The translations under genes were made by a program, and so were the position numbers. The notes under the pieces are model-generated. The model did not search any database. It had not been told where the DNA came from and was given only the letters and a program-made list of their open reading frames with translations. This document shows positions 50,974-63,900 of a DNA stretch of 64,000 bases, one piece after another (within the stretch, counting starts at the first letter, position 1; each line of letters begins with the position of its first letter). Origin of the DNA: Trichoplax adhaerens (lineage: Eukaryota > Placozoa > Uniplacotomia > Trichoplacea > Trichoplacidae); the NCBI RefSeq assembly GCF_000150275.1, contig NW_002060943.1, forward strand, positions 9,518,209 through 9,582,208, read 5' to 3'.

Positions 50974-53900
50974 GCATATAATGTCCATATTTCTGCTTGC
51001 TGCTAAGTGTAAGATATTGAAAATAGCCATAAGATACAGTAGAATTTACTGAAGGCGATATCGTTTCATGAAAGCAAGCTAGAGCATATTGATACAGTAC
51101 CGAATTCATTGATTATACTTTAACAGTTCACCTTATGATACTAAAAGCCACGAAATAGTTTGTTTTAAAGTATATCAAACTGGTCAACGTCGAATAAAGT
51201 AGAACAAAGTATTACCGATTATATGGATAAATGCGTTTCTTTCGTAATAAATCTAGCTTTATCTAATTCAATTAAAATGTCGTGCTGTAAATTCTCGGTT
51301 CATGATGTGATAGTATAACTAACTGTAGCCCTTTATTTCACAGCCTATCACCATGCTGACCAAAGTCGTTCATGAATTTAGTTGTTATATTTCATTGTTG
51401 CGAGTGTGATGATCTACAACATTTGATCTATTTGAATTGTGATAGCGTCGGATAAAGGAAAAGAAAATGACAATAAACAAACAAGATTTGTTATCATGCA
51501 TCTGTACTATTTTATTTCCCTATAAACCAGGTTTATGCATCAAAATCCATGTGTTATGCCAATGTATTACGGCAACTTTTTTGTTTTATTACATCTTCGC
51601 ATAGCATAGCATTTGCTTTTCTACTCTTACACAGTCAATACGTGTACGTGCTGTACTTGAATCATGTCCTCACAATTATAGAGGAACATACCCATTCGAT
51701 AAATCGCAATTGCGCACTTTTTATATTATTATCGAAGTACTAATAGTTGATATAGATTCAGTGAAAATTGGCTGATTTTGCAATAAAGTTTGAATTCATA
51801 ACTTGGTTTGTGACCTGACGATGGGAGATCGTAGGTATTTTCAGGGACTACTCAACTAAAAGAAGTTGAGTATCGTCTGCATGACAATAGTCTCATAGTC
51901 AAATAGTTGCTATATTGTCGTTGTCGGTTGATAATACGTAGTCGTTCAAACGGTGAAGAGTAATATAAACAGTATCAGAGGTACTGAAGTTAACTGAACA
52001 ATGCTCGTAAAACATGAATGGGTTTGCAATGGGAAGACATACGGTACTATCATGGGCTAATTTATTGATTTTGAATTGCAATCTCGTACTGTACTAGGAA
52101 TTCTATAAACTGTTAACAGTAGTTAGAGATTATTGGTGATATTTGATTATGCATTAGTTGGCTCCTGGCTGGCTATTGGACTCTCCTACGTTCGGTCGTT
52201 CGCCGTCTGCTGGATTTTCTGCGACGTGCTGTAGAGTATCGGTATACAGTACAGTACAGTACAGTAGTACCGCAATGAATGAGTTCATCGCAATGTGAAG
52301 AAATCTTGCGCAAGATATACAGTACAGTACAGTACAGCACAGTACAGTACCCGTACTGTAGCAAAGTTGCAGTGTACTGTACCGTACAGTACTGTACAGT
52401 ACTGTCATACAGTATAGTGCACTGTATGTGTACGCATGATCAGAGAGTTGACTGTTGTATGATCCCAAAAATGAACTGTGACCGCACCTCATGGTTTGGT
52501 TATGGGTTTTGCTGGTACAGTACTTACTGTACAGTGTACAGTCCTCGGCCACCGTATTCATAGTCACTGTACAGTACTGTACTGTACAGTACAGTATACT
52601 GTAGTACTGGACAGTACTGTACTGTACGGTATTGTGCTGCACAGTACAGTACTGTACAGTACTAGTGCACTGTACGGTACTGTACTGTACACTCAAAAAT
52701 TGTCAAATTTTTTCTGACGTCTTCTACAAGCTCTTTTGCATCAGATGCAGTTGGAATGACTGTACAGTACGTACTGTACACTGTAAGATGGACAGGATAC
52801 TATACGGTACACAGTCGCGGACCCATACGAATACTGTCAGAACGAGAGTTCTCTTCCTATTAACAAGTCCTTTTTTAGCGTATGCCTTTTTACCGGTCAA
52901 ATTCTGAAAGCCTCGCCGATACTATTTAAGGCAAGACTCATCAATCTTGCAGTGCACTTCGATTGTCCTCCTACCTTGCAAGGAATTGTTGTATACTAAT
53001 CGTAAGTATGATGTCGATATATGTGTGTATATGCTCTCAATATCGATGGTCTCTCTCTCTCTATACTCGCATTTATTGATACTTTGCCTATGTTAAACTA
53101 TGAAAAGCCTACAAGTAGTTGAGTGATGCTTGACCCTTCTTTACGTAAATCTTGCCCTTATACCGGGTAAGTCGTCACCACTACCGACATCATGCAAATT
53201 GAGGAAGTGTTACGTACAGTACTGTGTCTTGCCTCTTCAATGGCATACTTTTCTAATACTTCCGGCAGTCTCCCACTAGTACAGGTGTTTACCAACCTAA
53301 ATGGAACGGATCGTAAAATCAAAAGTGAAGAAGTCAATCAAAATGTCATAGTAGAAGCGTATATCCAGTTGTGTATCTGATCGATCATTTTTTGCACACC
53401 ACATGTCAGCATTTACCTTGAATGTAGGCGTTTCATCATTTTGTAAAAACGTGCCCTAGCCCTAGTTCAAGACAGGACTTAACATCATCGCAGAATACAA
53501 ATATTGTCTTGCATGTCTTACAACCATAGACTACGATGTCTTTATCGTATTAAGAGTATTACGTATTATAAAATAGTTTCTATGCCCTAGACCTAAGAGA
53601 TGTTCCTTTCTGTTATACAGTACAGGACATAAAAATGATGAGCTAGACAGTCGACTCTTCAAACTTTCAGGGTGCTTTTACTGACACAGTCTAGTACAGC
53701 GTACAATAATAAATAAATCAATATATTTTTAATCCTACTTTTTTTCCTAGCTTTTGAACCTATCAGCATTCAAGGTTAATTCCAAAACTAAAAAAAATAC
53801 GTTACTATGAAGTTCATTTTTCCATCTGACCCCTTACCTCGTAACGAAATTGAACTCCGGCTGCAGCTAGTGCTTAATATTGTACTAGACGTAGAAGAGC

Positions 53901-54173
53901 GTATTGATAGATATCGTACATTTAGGATCTGCATGCAACAAAAGATATCATATATCAGTAATCTAATCACTTTTGACAACTATGTTGTATTCCGCTACAT
54001 GGGCTGTCTTGTACTGTACTTCGGTAGACAATTGCTAAGCTACTGCCCATAAGTCTAAATTAAGATGGCGAAAGCATCAGTTTCTTGCCTGATAAAAGAA
54101 AACGCAAGTTTTCCCAAACATATCATTGACTGATTATCTAATTAATGTCTTTTCTTTTTTTTTTCTTAGAGCT
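50974..54173. other. Repeat-bearing interval upstream of SLC25A3
   Basis: This 3.2-kb stretch has no recognised exon. It holds the NDUFAF3 3' untranslated region, a long GTAC-W repeat cluster (52240-52785) and the SLC25A3 promoter. Frames at 53192-53380 and 53807-54052 show no homology. A pyrimidine tract ending TTTTCTTAG at 54161-54169, just before the SLC25A3 ATG, looks like an acceptor, so a 5' untranslated exon may lie in this interval. Confidence 0.55.
52240..52785. repeat. Long GTAC-W repeat cluster
   Basis: Blocks of GTACA and GTACT units fill most of 52243-52270, 52317-52430, 52515-52545, 52564-52690 and 52758-52785. The phase between A and T spacers changes often, so long stretches are quasi-palindromic. 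The pentamer period keeps several frames open on both strands and produces spurious frames rich in Tyr, Ser, Thr, Val, Gln and Cys. Confidence 0.9.
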
Positions 54174-55892
54174 ATGTTAACTAAGAAATATTTGGAAACT
54201 TCCCAAAAAAATCTTTTCTGCAGTCCTTTTGCTGAAAGGAACACAGCATGCCCGAAAACAAACAGGATTCTACATGCTGCATCAGCTGCACCGATAGGTA
54301 ATCCCTTGTAAATTTTCAATATTTCCATTTTCTCATACCAATAACTCTAGCATGGGCAGTCTTTTAGCTTTTTAATTAATCTACTACTTGTATTTGTAAT
54401 AGCTGAACAAAACAGCTGTGAGTTTGGCTCCATGAAATACTATGCCTTTTGTGGTTTAGGTGGTATTTTAAGCTGTGGTATAACACATACGGCTGTTGTA
54501 CCGCTTGATTTGGTTAAATGTCGAATGCAGGTAACGAGATCAAAATTTTGTTAACCGTATAGAAATATTACAGTATATTCCTGTAATCATCAGTAACGTT
54601 GCCCTTTCAGGTGGATCCAGCAAAGTATAAGAATATCATAAATGGTTTTAAAGTAACCTTAGCTGAAGATGGAGTTCGAGGATTAGGCAAAGGTTGGGCT
54701 CCAACCTTCATTGGCTATTCTATGCAAGGTCTTTTCAAATTTGGTTTCTATGAAGTTTTCAAAACTTTATATAGTGAACTTTTAGGAGAGGTATTTAAAA
54801 AATTTATCCATCATCATTATTACCACTGTATATTTTCCAACTAATAAAATCATCAGTTTAGAGAGATCATTTTAACTTCTATATTATGCAATTGTTTTAC
54901 GTAAAGGAAAAAACATACTTGTATAGAACATCGCTATACCTGGCAGCTTCGGCCAGTGCCGAATTTTTTGCTGACATCGCCTTGTGTCCAATGGAAGCTG
55001 TTAAAGTACGTATTCAAACCCAACCTGGCTGGGCAACTACACTACGCCAAGGCTTACCTAAAATAATGAACGAGGAAGGTTTGCGAGGGTAAGAATTTAT
55101 TTGATACTTGTGTTAGTTTAAACTGACGATTTGATATTAACACAGTATTAACCGAAATTGGTAGACTTTACAAAGGTCTTCCTCCACTTTGGATGAGGCA
55201 AATACCTTACACTATGATGAAGTTCGCTGCTTTTGAACGCACAGTAGAATTTTTATACAAACACGTTGTACCTAAGCCCAGGTAAAAATTTTTAACAAAC
55301 GTAACAGTCTTTTTACTTCAAACATCGCGTGACTTGCTACTAATAATTTAATACACACATAGGAACCAGTGTTCGAAACCTGAACAATTGGTAATTACTT
55401 TTGCTGCTGGTTACATTGGTCAGTGATTACGCATTTTTTTACTATACCGAATTAACTCTGTACCTCTTAATTCTTATTAATCCTTACCCTATTATTTCTC
55501 AATGTAGCTGGAGTTTTCTGTGCAATTGTTTCCCATCCTGCCGACTCTGTAGTTTCAAAATTGAATAATGATAAAGGAAGTACTGCTGTACAAGCTGCTA
55601 AGTCTTTAGGATGGAATGGTAACTGGATTACTTATATCATCTATAATAACTTATCAAAATTCATTTTTTAAGCGAGTATGCAAATGTTCTAACGATGACT
55701 GCTCCCTTGCTTAATACATCCGTAGGCTTATGGAAGGGATTATTTGCTCGTATTATCATGATTGGTACGTTAACAGGACTGCAGTGGTTTATCTATGATA
55801 CTGTAAAGGTTATTTTCCGTTTACCACGCCCACCACCGCCCGAAATGCCCGAAAGCCTGAAACGTAAATTAGAGGCCAATGAAAGTCATTAG
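54174..55892 (+). CDS. SLC25A3: SLC25A3, mitochondrial phosphate carrier
   Basis: Eight exons join in phase (54174-54297, 54403-54530, 54611-54790, 54907-55088, 55165-55281, 55363-55418, 55508-55618, 55726-55892) into 354 residues; the human protein has 362. The three carrier repeats show their PxD/E signatures: [26 protein letters not shown] and [14 protein letters not shown]. Other phosphate-carrier marks are [60 protein letters not shown] and the C-terminal [13 protein letters not shown]. The carrier brings phosphate with a proton into the matrix for ATP synthesis. The first 40 residues look like the variable presequence of the family. The next gene upstream, NDUFAF3, is also mitochondrial, but nothing shows joint control. 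Confidence 0.97.
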
Positions 55893-56117
55893 TATTCATT
55901 TAATTAACAATTCGTTTACACCTGCGTTCCTCAAGCATAATCCTGAATCGGAAAAACGTTGATGTCGCATCTTGCAACATTCTGATATTAGTACACGCTA
56001 GAAATATTTAGTAATACGCATTTCAGCCTTGTTTTTAAGGATTGTCAATTCAAGAAGATCGTAGACTAGTTGATTAGTTGCTGGATTGCAAGTAAAGCCT
56101 TGCAAGAATTTGTAGTA

Positions 56118-56123
56118 AATAAA
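56118..56123 (+). terminator. Candidate poly(A) signal for SLC25A3
   Basis: AATAAA lies 226 bases after the SLC25A3 stop codon, followed by AATTCGTGTGTATTC. The placement is plausible but the hexamer is common in this AT-rich DNA. Confidence 0.35.
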
Positions 56124-57356
56124 ATGAGATCTGCTACTAAATTCGTGTGTATTCTTGAATTATAATTATTATAACGCTACCTAGATTCTTAAGAAACCCT
56201 TCTATACGAAATGACAAAATGAAGTCTAAGATTATTGATGCAGTGTTAGTAATTTTAAAATCATTAAAAATTTCAATTAGAAGTGTACCAAACATTAGCG
56301 ATTGAGATACTCTATGTAAAATAGAATCTTATACCTACTAGCCACATAATAAAATACAAACCATATCGTACATTAATAAACAGAATTGAGTTTTAGATGA
56401 ACCTTCGTCACTATATTACGGTATTAATTATTATAGTAAATGAAAGTATACTCAGCCTTAGATCTCTGGATAAAAAAGCGATCTAGCACAAAATCATATT
56501 TCTGAAACTATGGAATTCTTAACTAACCAATGATATAATATGTCGCTTTCGCGGACATTATTCTGTAATACAGTGTAATATTCTGCAGTTCTTAAAGTAT
56601 GGATAACGAGCCGGTATAACTTATTCTTTGATTGCAATCGAAATTTTGAAATACAGTATGTTAATATAAGTACTTGTTACACCTTACGACACAGCATACT
56701 GCTATAGAAACTTAATGGTATGATTGGGCTAGTATGATCTGCTTCCAAAAGCAATCGCAGAATCATGTAACGAGCACTCTATATCCAAATTTAAAATGAT
56801 TAAGTCTTATTTCAAAAATACAAGGCCGTAATTCTGCATTGCAATCATGACTCCTCACGTCTTAGTCTCTTAAAAAATATCTAGCTTATGGCATACGATC
56901 TTAGTACTCTATTCTTTTTTTCTATCGATTCGCATGAGATTTTTATGTATCGCTTTTCCGCCAATAATGATATATAATAACTATCATATTGCATATGAGA
57001 CATTTTAAATTGGTGTCAGTGCAGCGTACAGTATAGAGTCTCCCAAACGGGTCAATTTACACGCTTTATTATACCCATATCATGCAGAATTGCACATGCA
57101 CTCTACAAATTTACGCTTTATTGTATACTCGTATTTTGATAATATCTTATGGTTAGGGCTTAATTTCAATTTCAGAACCGAACCGAAATCGATTTGAATT
57201 GAAACGAGATCGTGAACATGAATAGATTTTTATGTAAGAAAGGGGCATACTGTGTTAAATTCCAGACACTGTTATGGAAAGCACAGCTTAAGTATTATAA
57301 AACGTAAGATACCGAATGTATTCGTATGTACAAGCTACAACTACAGTAGGTATAAA

Positions 57357-57402
57357 CATGGACTACTAGAAGCAATAGAAGCACTTGTGGTACTAGTCCA
57401 TG
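57357..57402. repeat. Imperfect hairpin related to that at 21629
   Basis: The left arm CATGGACTACTAG (57357-57369) is identical to the arm at 21629-21641. The right side ends TAGTCCATG (57394-57402) and pairs perfectly over nine bases. The loop is longer (about 24 bases) than at 21629. Confidence 0.65.
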
Positions 57403-57971
57403 ATTTACCTTAAAATATGGAAGGTATCCAACGAAAGGGTGGGGTTCTAAAAGCATTACCATGGAGACCTGTGTATAACTTTTTAACTTTTTTTGTATAC
57501 TTGCCATACCATAGAACACAGTACTTTTTTAAAGTTTACTAGCCAATCAAGCACACCTACCTGTTCATCGCTAATAATTATAATACTTAATTAATATATT
57601 GTCTTACAAGTGTAATACGAATATACGAATTCTTGTATCCTCGCTATATCTGAATGAGTAAAGATAAATACTGTATTTCAAAGTAATTAGACGCAACAGG
57701 TGTTAAAAACCTGATCAAGTTCATCTGTTGATGCTATTCCCAGTAATTAAGTTCAGTATCAGTTGTATCAAATTGGACTACAGAGTTGGTGTGATAAAGC
57801 TGAAATTTTTTTAACTCATCTTCCAAAAACAAACACAACGATACTAGCGATAACTGGCCTACTCAAGATAATTGACCCCCTACCTGTGACGAAAACACTC
57901 ACTATGATTAAAGAAAATCACTTTTAGAGCAGAGCTAAAATCATGAATAGCCCGAAATAAAAGCTTTTAAT

Positions 57972-60900
57972 ATGAATAACGGTAATAGTAGTAAAGATAC
58001 ATTTCCATATCGATCAGTTTCTTATGGCATCCAATGGAAAGGAGTCTATGAACATGCATACAAGAACTGCGATATCGTGGGAGGTCCGTATTTCGTAAGA
58101 TATCATGTAAATTAACAATAATTAAATCAGCAGCTTAAGTGGACTTCAAACAGTACAATACGTATCCGGTACTTGTAAATTAACGTTACAACCAATTAAA
58201 AGAAGATTTCTAGATAATTATAAACGAAGGACAAAGAATAGATATTATCTGCTAGAATTCTCAAAGTTCATAATCTGAATAATTACTGGGTAAAAACTGA
58301 TCTAAGAATACTTAATCTTTTGCTTAGTAACCTACAATGAAAAAACTAGACAGGTTGCAATGTTAGATTCGCGTGGAATTACCTGCTGGAATAACGAAAG
58401 CGTTACCAATCCTAGTAACGACTAATCCAATAATTATTGTACTCTCATCACATGAACTCATGCTAACAAATTCACTATTCTTCTTCATTTCCAGTTACCA
58501 GACCTTTAACATTTGCGGCTTATCAATTTAACGTACTTCATCATATTATTTATGCTAAGAACTTTGATGTGTATTTCGCAGTTGCCAAGGATCATACTAT
58601 TAGAGTAAGTGATCCCCTTCGGCGTAAAAATCAATTACATTATATATTATCGATACAGATTTCACAAATATGCTGATGTTAGTTAGTATCCGACTAAAAA
58701 TGTACTGTTATATAGGTACTGAACAAGGACTTCATTGAGGTATTTCAAACTGCCTCCGAGTTGAGGGCCGTATTGTTTTTACTCTTTAATCCGAGAACAA
58801 ATGATCTTATTACTGGCGGTGCAGGAGGCATGAGAGTAAGCATATGAATTTTTAAGAACAAATGTCCAAGATTCTTATGCTTAAAACTGACTGTTATGAT
58901 ATGGAATTGTATTATAATTTAGATTTATGAGTATAAGCAACGGAAAAAGAAACCATTTGAACAAAGAGAGTCGATTCTGATGTCAGATTATAAGCTAAAC
59001 GTAAAGTAGGAGAGAAATTGGAATAATGGTCTTCATAAACTTTAGTGAATCTATTAACTGATCCTTTGGTTAATTAAATTTGTAGACAATTCTACCCCGA
59101 TGTCGGCGGAAGTTGGGTGAAGAAAATGCAGCTTAATCATAAAATGCAGGTAATATTTCTGATATAATTAATTTTAAAATTCTTAATAAGACTAAAGGGT
59201 GAAACAATTTTGCGTGAAAAACTGATTTAAAGTTGATCCGAAATCTAACTCTAGCACGTGTACTGCATGTCTGATACGGATGTCTTTGTATACGACTGCG
59301 TCGATGGCCACAAAATTTTTAAAATCACGAGGTACAAATAGAGAAATAGAACAACTTCTAATACTTCTTAATATCCATGAAATTCATATTAGCATGTATA
59401 AATATTTTTAGTGCTCACAAAGCTATGATAACAGGATGTGTACATTCCTTAGTATCAAGACTAGTTGTAACCTGTTCTAAGGATACATACGGTATGTTCC
59501 CCTGCAACTGTATAATTAATTATCGGTTAACCATACAGTACTATGTATTCAGATAGAAATAAAACACCTTAATCATGTAGGAATCATTAAGTTTTTATAT
59601 AATGAAATCCTAATTAACTTCTTACATCAGTGAAGGTATGGACTGATAATGGAAATCATTTAGCAACAATGAAAGGGCACTCTAAGGTACGTAAGATGCC
59701 GCCGTTATTTTTAATTTTTTTTTAAACAGTTTGGAGTAAAATTAAAAATAGTGGGAAGTACAGTTAATTTTATGTAACGTCACTTAAATAATTGTTCTAA
59801 ATTTTAATAATTCCTACTTACATGCAGTAAGAAAAGCAACGATATTTCTTTCGAAATACAATACATAAGTAACGCTCTCAAATGATAAGTTGACCTAATC
59901 ATATATTAATAAAATTTATAGGCAATTACTAATATGATTCAGCATCCAAATAGTGAGATGCTAGTGCTAACTTCTTCCTCTGACGGCACAATAAAAATTT
60001 GGTCTTTACATATCATGGCGCAGATCTATTCGTGAGTCACCGTAAAGATATAAAACCTAATTTTCATATCAGTCATAGATGTTAGTGTAAGTATCGGAAC
60101 GTAACAATTATTTTTAAATTACTAGGATATCAATTATGCCGTCCGGTATACCATGGATAGGCATAGCACATAACAACAATATTTATGTTGCTTCTAATCG
60201 GCAATGTGAAATGTGGTCATTAAACCATCTCGTCGATTTTTGGGCTAATACTTACTCTCCTGTGATTTCAATTTCTCTAGCATCGTTCACAAAAAAATTT
60301 ACTCATGTTATCGCACTTAGTGATGATAATAGGTTAGTCTTTTATAATAATATAACCAATGTTGTAAACTTTGTAAAGAGTCAGTGTTATTTACTGTATT
60401 AAACGAAATTGTGTGGGTTATAATGCACTCGAGATGAGATTATATTGTCGGTTTGCTGGTTTATAACTCTACTTAAATTTCACCTATAAGATTATTATAT
60501 CGTTTATAATATTTTTCAGCATTAGAATACTTTCCGTGAAAAAAAAGAAAAGAATAACCACAATCTTACCTCCACCAACACTTTCGGCATTAAGTCGCGT
60601 TATCGACATGGCATACAGTCGCTACCATAGTTTATTCTACGTTCTACTCAATCCTACAGAGATATGGATCTATACAACTCGGTAATGTAATATTTAACAA
60701 TCACCTGAAATCATGTCCAATTTTGCTTGACATAATTTATTATCGTATCATTGAAGCTCGATCCTAATATAAGTTTCATTTATGTTTTTAATTTAAAAAT
60801 TTTTTGTACGTTAAATTGGTAGGACCGACCCTGCATGTCGAATCACGGTATGGAATAAAGAAATCATCGAAAGTATTTTATATGATCGTAGTATCAGTAA

Positions 60901-63900
60901 AGGTAGACAAGAAAAGCAGGAAGTGACAAGTCTGGCAATTGTGAATAGTTTCATTGAAATTAATAGTACTACTTACGATTCCGAGAATATTGATCATTCG
61001 CTTAGAATAGACAGTAACGATTCTGAAGGGAGACCAAATGCTACAAATTTGCCCTCATTTTTAGCTATTGGAACAAAAGTTAGTGAAGTAATTGCATATA
61101 GGAATTTTTAAAAGATTAATTAGTGATGCATATGAAGATTACATTGTGATTAATGCAATTTTAGTGTTTACTCTTAATAATATAATCGAAGACACTGCTC
61201 AATCAAATAGTGAGACTAAAGTACATCTACTACTTTATTATAGAATGGAAGGATAGTATTTATTCATCCCGCTCACAAGGAACGAATTTATAAACGTCTT
61301 ACTTCCAGAGATCCGGTAAAGTATTATTTTTGTGGTAATACTCAGATATCACCCTTGATATATGCCCTAAATACCTAACGTTCAGCTAGTTACGTAATAG
61401 AGAACACTATTGCTTCACTAGGTGTCACAGATAAATCATGATGTAGAAGAGAAGAAACTAATCATTCTATCAATCCGGCGTGACCATAAGATCATTCAGT
61501 TTTTTTCATTGCCTAATCTCGAACTCAAGCATGAAGTACATTGCGCGATCACTCTGTCAAAATATTGCCTTATGGTAATTTATTTAGTTATTTATTATTA
61601 TTTATGTTACTATATCTGTCGAAATTTTATATAAACTTAAATTATTTGGTAAAATGCCTGAGTTTTGTATAATTTTATACGTTTTAGTCTCCAGTTTTAC
61701 TATGCGGTCATTCAGATGGAAAGTTAAGAAAATGCCATTTACATAGCGGTAGATTTTATCTAGCTTTATTATTCTTTTCATAATGTAAATTTATCGCATT
61801 TGCCAATCATCTGCTTTAAGTACGAGATAGATTCGGATTATAGTTTTAAAAATTTATAATTTATTTATTGTTCAGATCTGCTGTTATAATGATACTAATA
61901 AACGATGATTAGTGCATGTAGCACATAAAATATAAGTAAAAGCGATAATAGCAATTAATTAATACCTAATAGTAATTGTGATAATATTGCATGATTCACA
62001 TGTGTAGTAAAATTCTTCGAACTTTTGTAATAGCCAATATTTCCAAGAATGAAATGGTAGAAGTTGCTCCGTCTCATTTTAATTCGGTCTTGTGTATTGA
62101 TAAATGCATAAGTCGGAAGGTTTTTTTAACCTCTTGGTGAGCAACGTATAATACATACGCGTGTATATCAATACGAAGCATCTAATAGTGACGAGTAAAT
62201 TTATCTGGCTTAATGTTACTAACAATCTAATATCTTCGCGTTTATTGCAATTTCTGTTATAGCAAAGATGGTATTATCAAAGTTTGGGATATAAATGCCT
62301 GTCTTATTAGCGAAATCACCTTAGATCATACTTTATTGTCGGTAAACTTCTTACCAAAGCAAGGAGATATGCTATTAGGATTTAAAGGACATTTATTTTT
62401 AATACCTGCAACTAAAAGTAAGAGGGCAAGGATAACGTAAATTTTAAATGACTTTATTAAAAATTTATAGCTGATTTAAAATTTCTACAAGGAATACTAT
62501 GAATCATTAATTATTATGTCTGAAGTCAAAATTATCAAGTCTTCTGTTGCATAAATTTTTAAATATGTAAGATAGTGCTCTTATAAGAACATCTAATATT
62601 TGCCCGATCTGAACTTAGTTTTTCAGCGTGAAATTGAAGATGCTAATCAATCTGATCATTATTCAGGTCTGTCATATGAAATTCTTTTAATTCCCACGCA
62701 GTTTATCTTGATAACTGGTTAAAACTTTTATAATGCTAACTGCTAATGAAAATGAAGTCGATTAATCGTAATTTTTTATTGATACGTAACTAACCTTATA
62801 GATTCAGAAGTGGCAGTGACAGATAACTTTATTGACAGTGTTAACACGCCAGAACAAGTGACAATGGAGGATTACTTGGTACATTAGTCATTCCACTATA
62901 CTATGCGGTTCTTCAATTATAATTATTGGAAGAAAAACTTTAACATAGAATACTATTAACTGCACTACATTAGCACGTTTACAATGTTATATAACCTTAC
63001 AGTATTACATTGTTCTTTTATAATGATTAGATGCCCTACAAGCTATCCTTAGAAAATTCATGGTTTATCGAAAAGGATGATCAAACAGAAGGAAAGCGAG
63101 CACTTAAAAAAATATCAGAAATTCCCGTAAGATTCTGTGCCATATAACATATTGTACATGTTATTTACACTTTAAAACTGTAATTGTTGTAAAGAGATCT
63201 TAAGATTCCATCAAGATGTAAAATACTGATATGTATCGCAAGTTATGGAACTATTAATGATACTAATGTAGATAAATTCTGCCTAACACAAAATTCACCT
63301 ACTAAATATTATAGAAAAAGGTAGTTTCTGCGGAATCTGAAACCGATTATCGGGTTCCTATCGAAGTATATGAATCTTCGATGGAAGAAGAATCTGATAT
63401 TTCAATCAACTTTGAAGAGATATCTCTCGGGAAGTCCCCAATGAGCACTCCCTTTTCTTCAGAAGCTAGTGGAAGTGAAGAACTTACCGATATGAAGGTG
63501 CAAAAAAGTATTAGATATGAAGTGTACATGTAACTGACTCGGAACCTTGTTTATTAATTATATTTAGCAGTGCGTGCATATGTACAATATTGATTATGGC
63601 GACAAAGTTTAGATTTTTCTATAATTATTAGTTATGCATCTTCATTTGTTAATTGTTAGTTATGAGATCTTATATTGTTATAACATTATAAGTTAATTAA
63701 ATCCTGCTTAAATTATTCCTTAAAATCCTTATTTAAATATTCATTATAGAAAAGCGATAATTTTCCTCAATGGGATGGTACAACGGAACTGAGTTAGTTG
63801 AATAACTAGGCTGCAGATTAGATATTAGCTTCAGTCAGTTTAAGATCTGATCTCCTTCTGATTTAAATAATATTGTTGCATTAGATTTCAATGATTATAA

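Larger units (their letters stand above)
55893..57971. other. Intergenic interval between SLC25A3 and the WD-repeat gene
   Basis: I see no exon on either strand over 2.1 kb. It contains the SLC25A3 3' untranslated region, an imperfect hairpin at 57357-57402, and a minus-strand frame at 57295-57519 with no homology. The promoter of the WD-repeat gene should be near the right end. Confidence 0.55.

Noticed and set aside
52154-52717. Long overlapping open frames on both strands (up to 180 codons)
   Set aside because: They are translations of the GTAC-W pentamer repeat, open in several frames on both strands, and have repetitive composition with no domain.
53807-54052. Plus-strand frame of 81 codons upstream of SLC25A3
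   Set aside because: No family recognised and no phase-compatible junction to the SLC25A3 exons. It may be chance or a 5' untranslated part.
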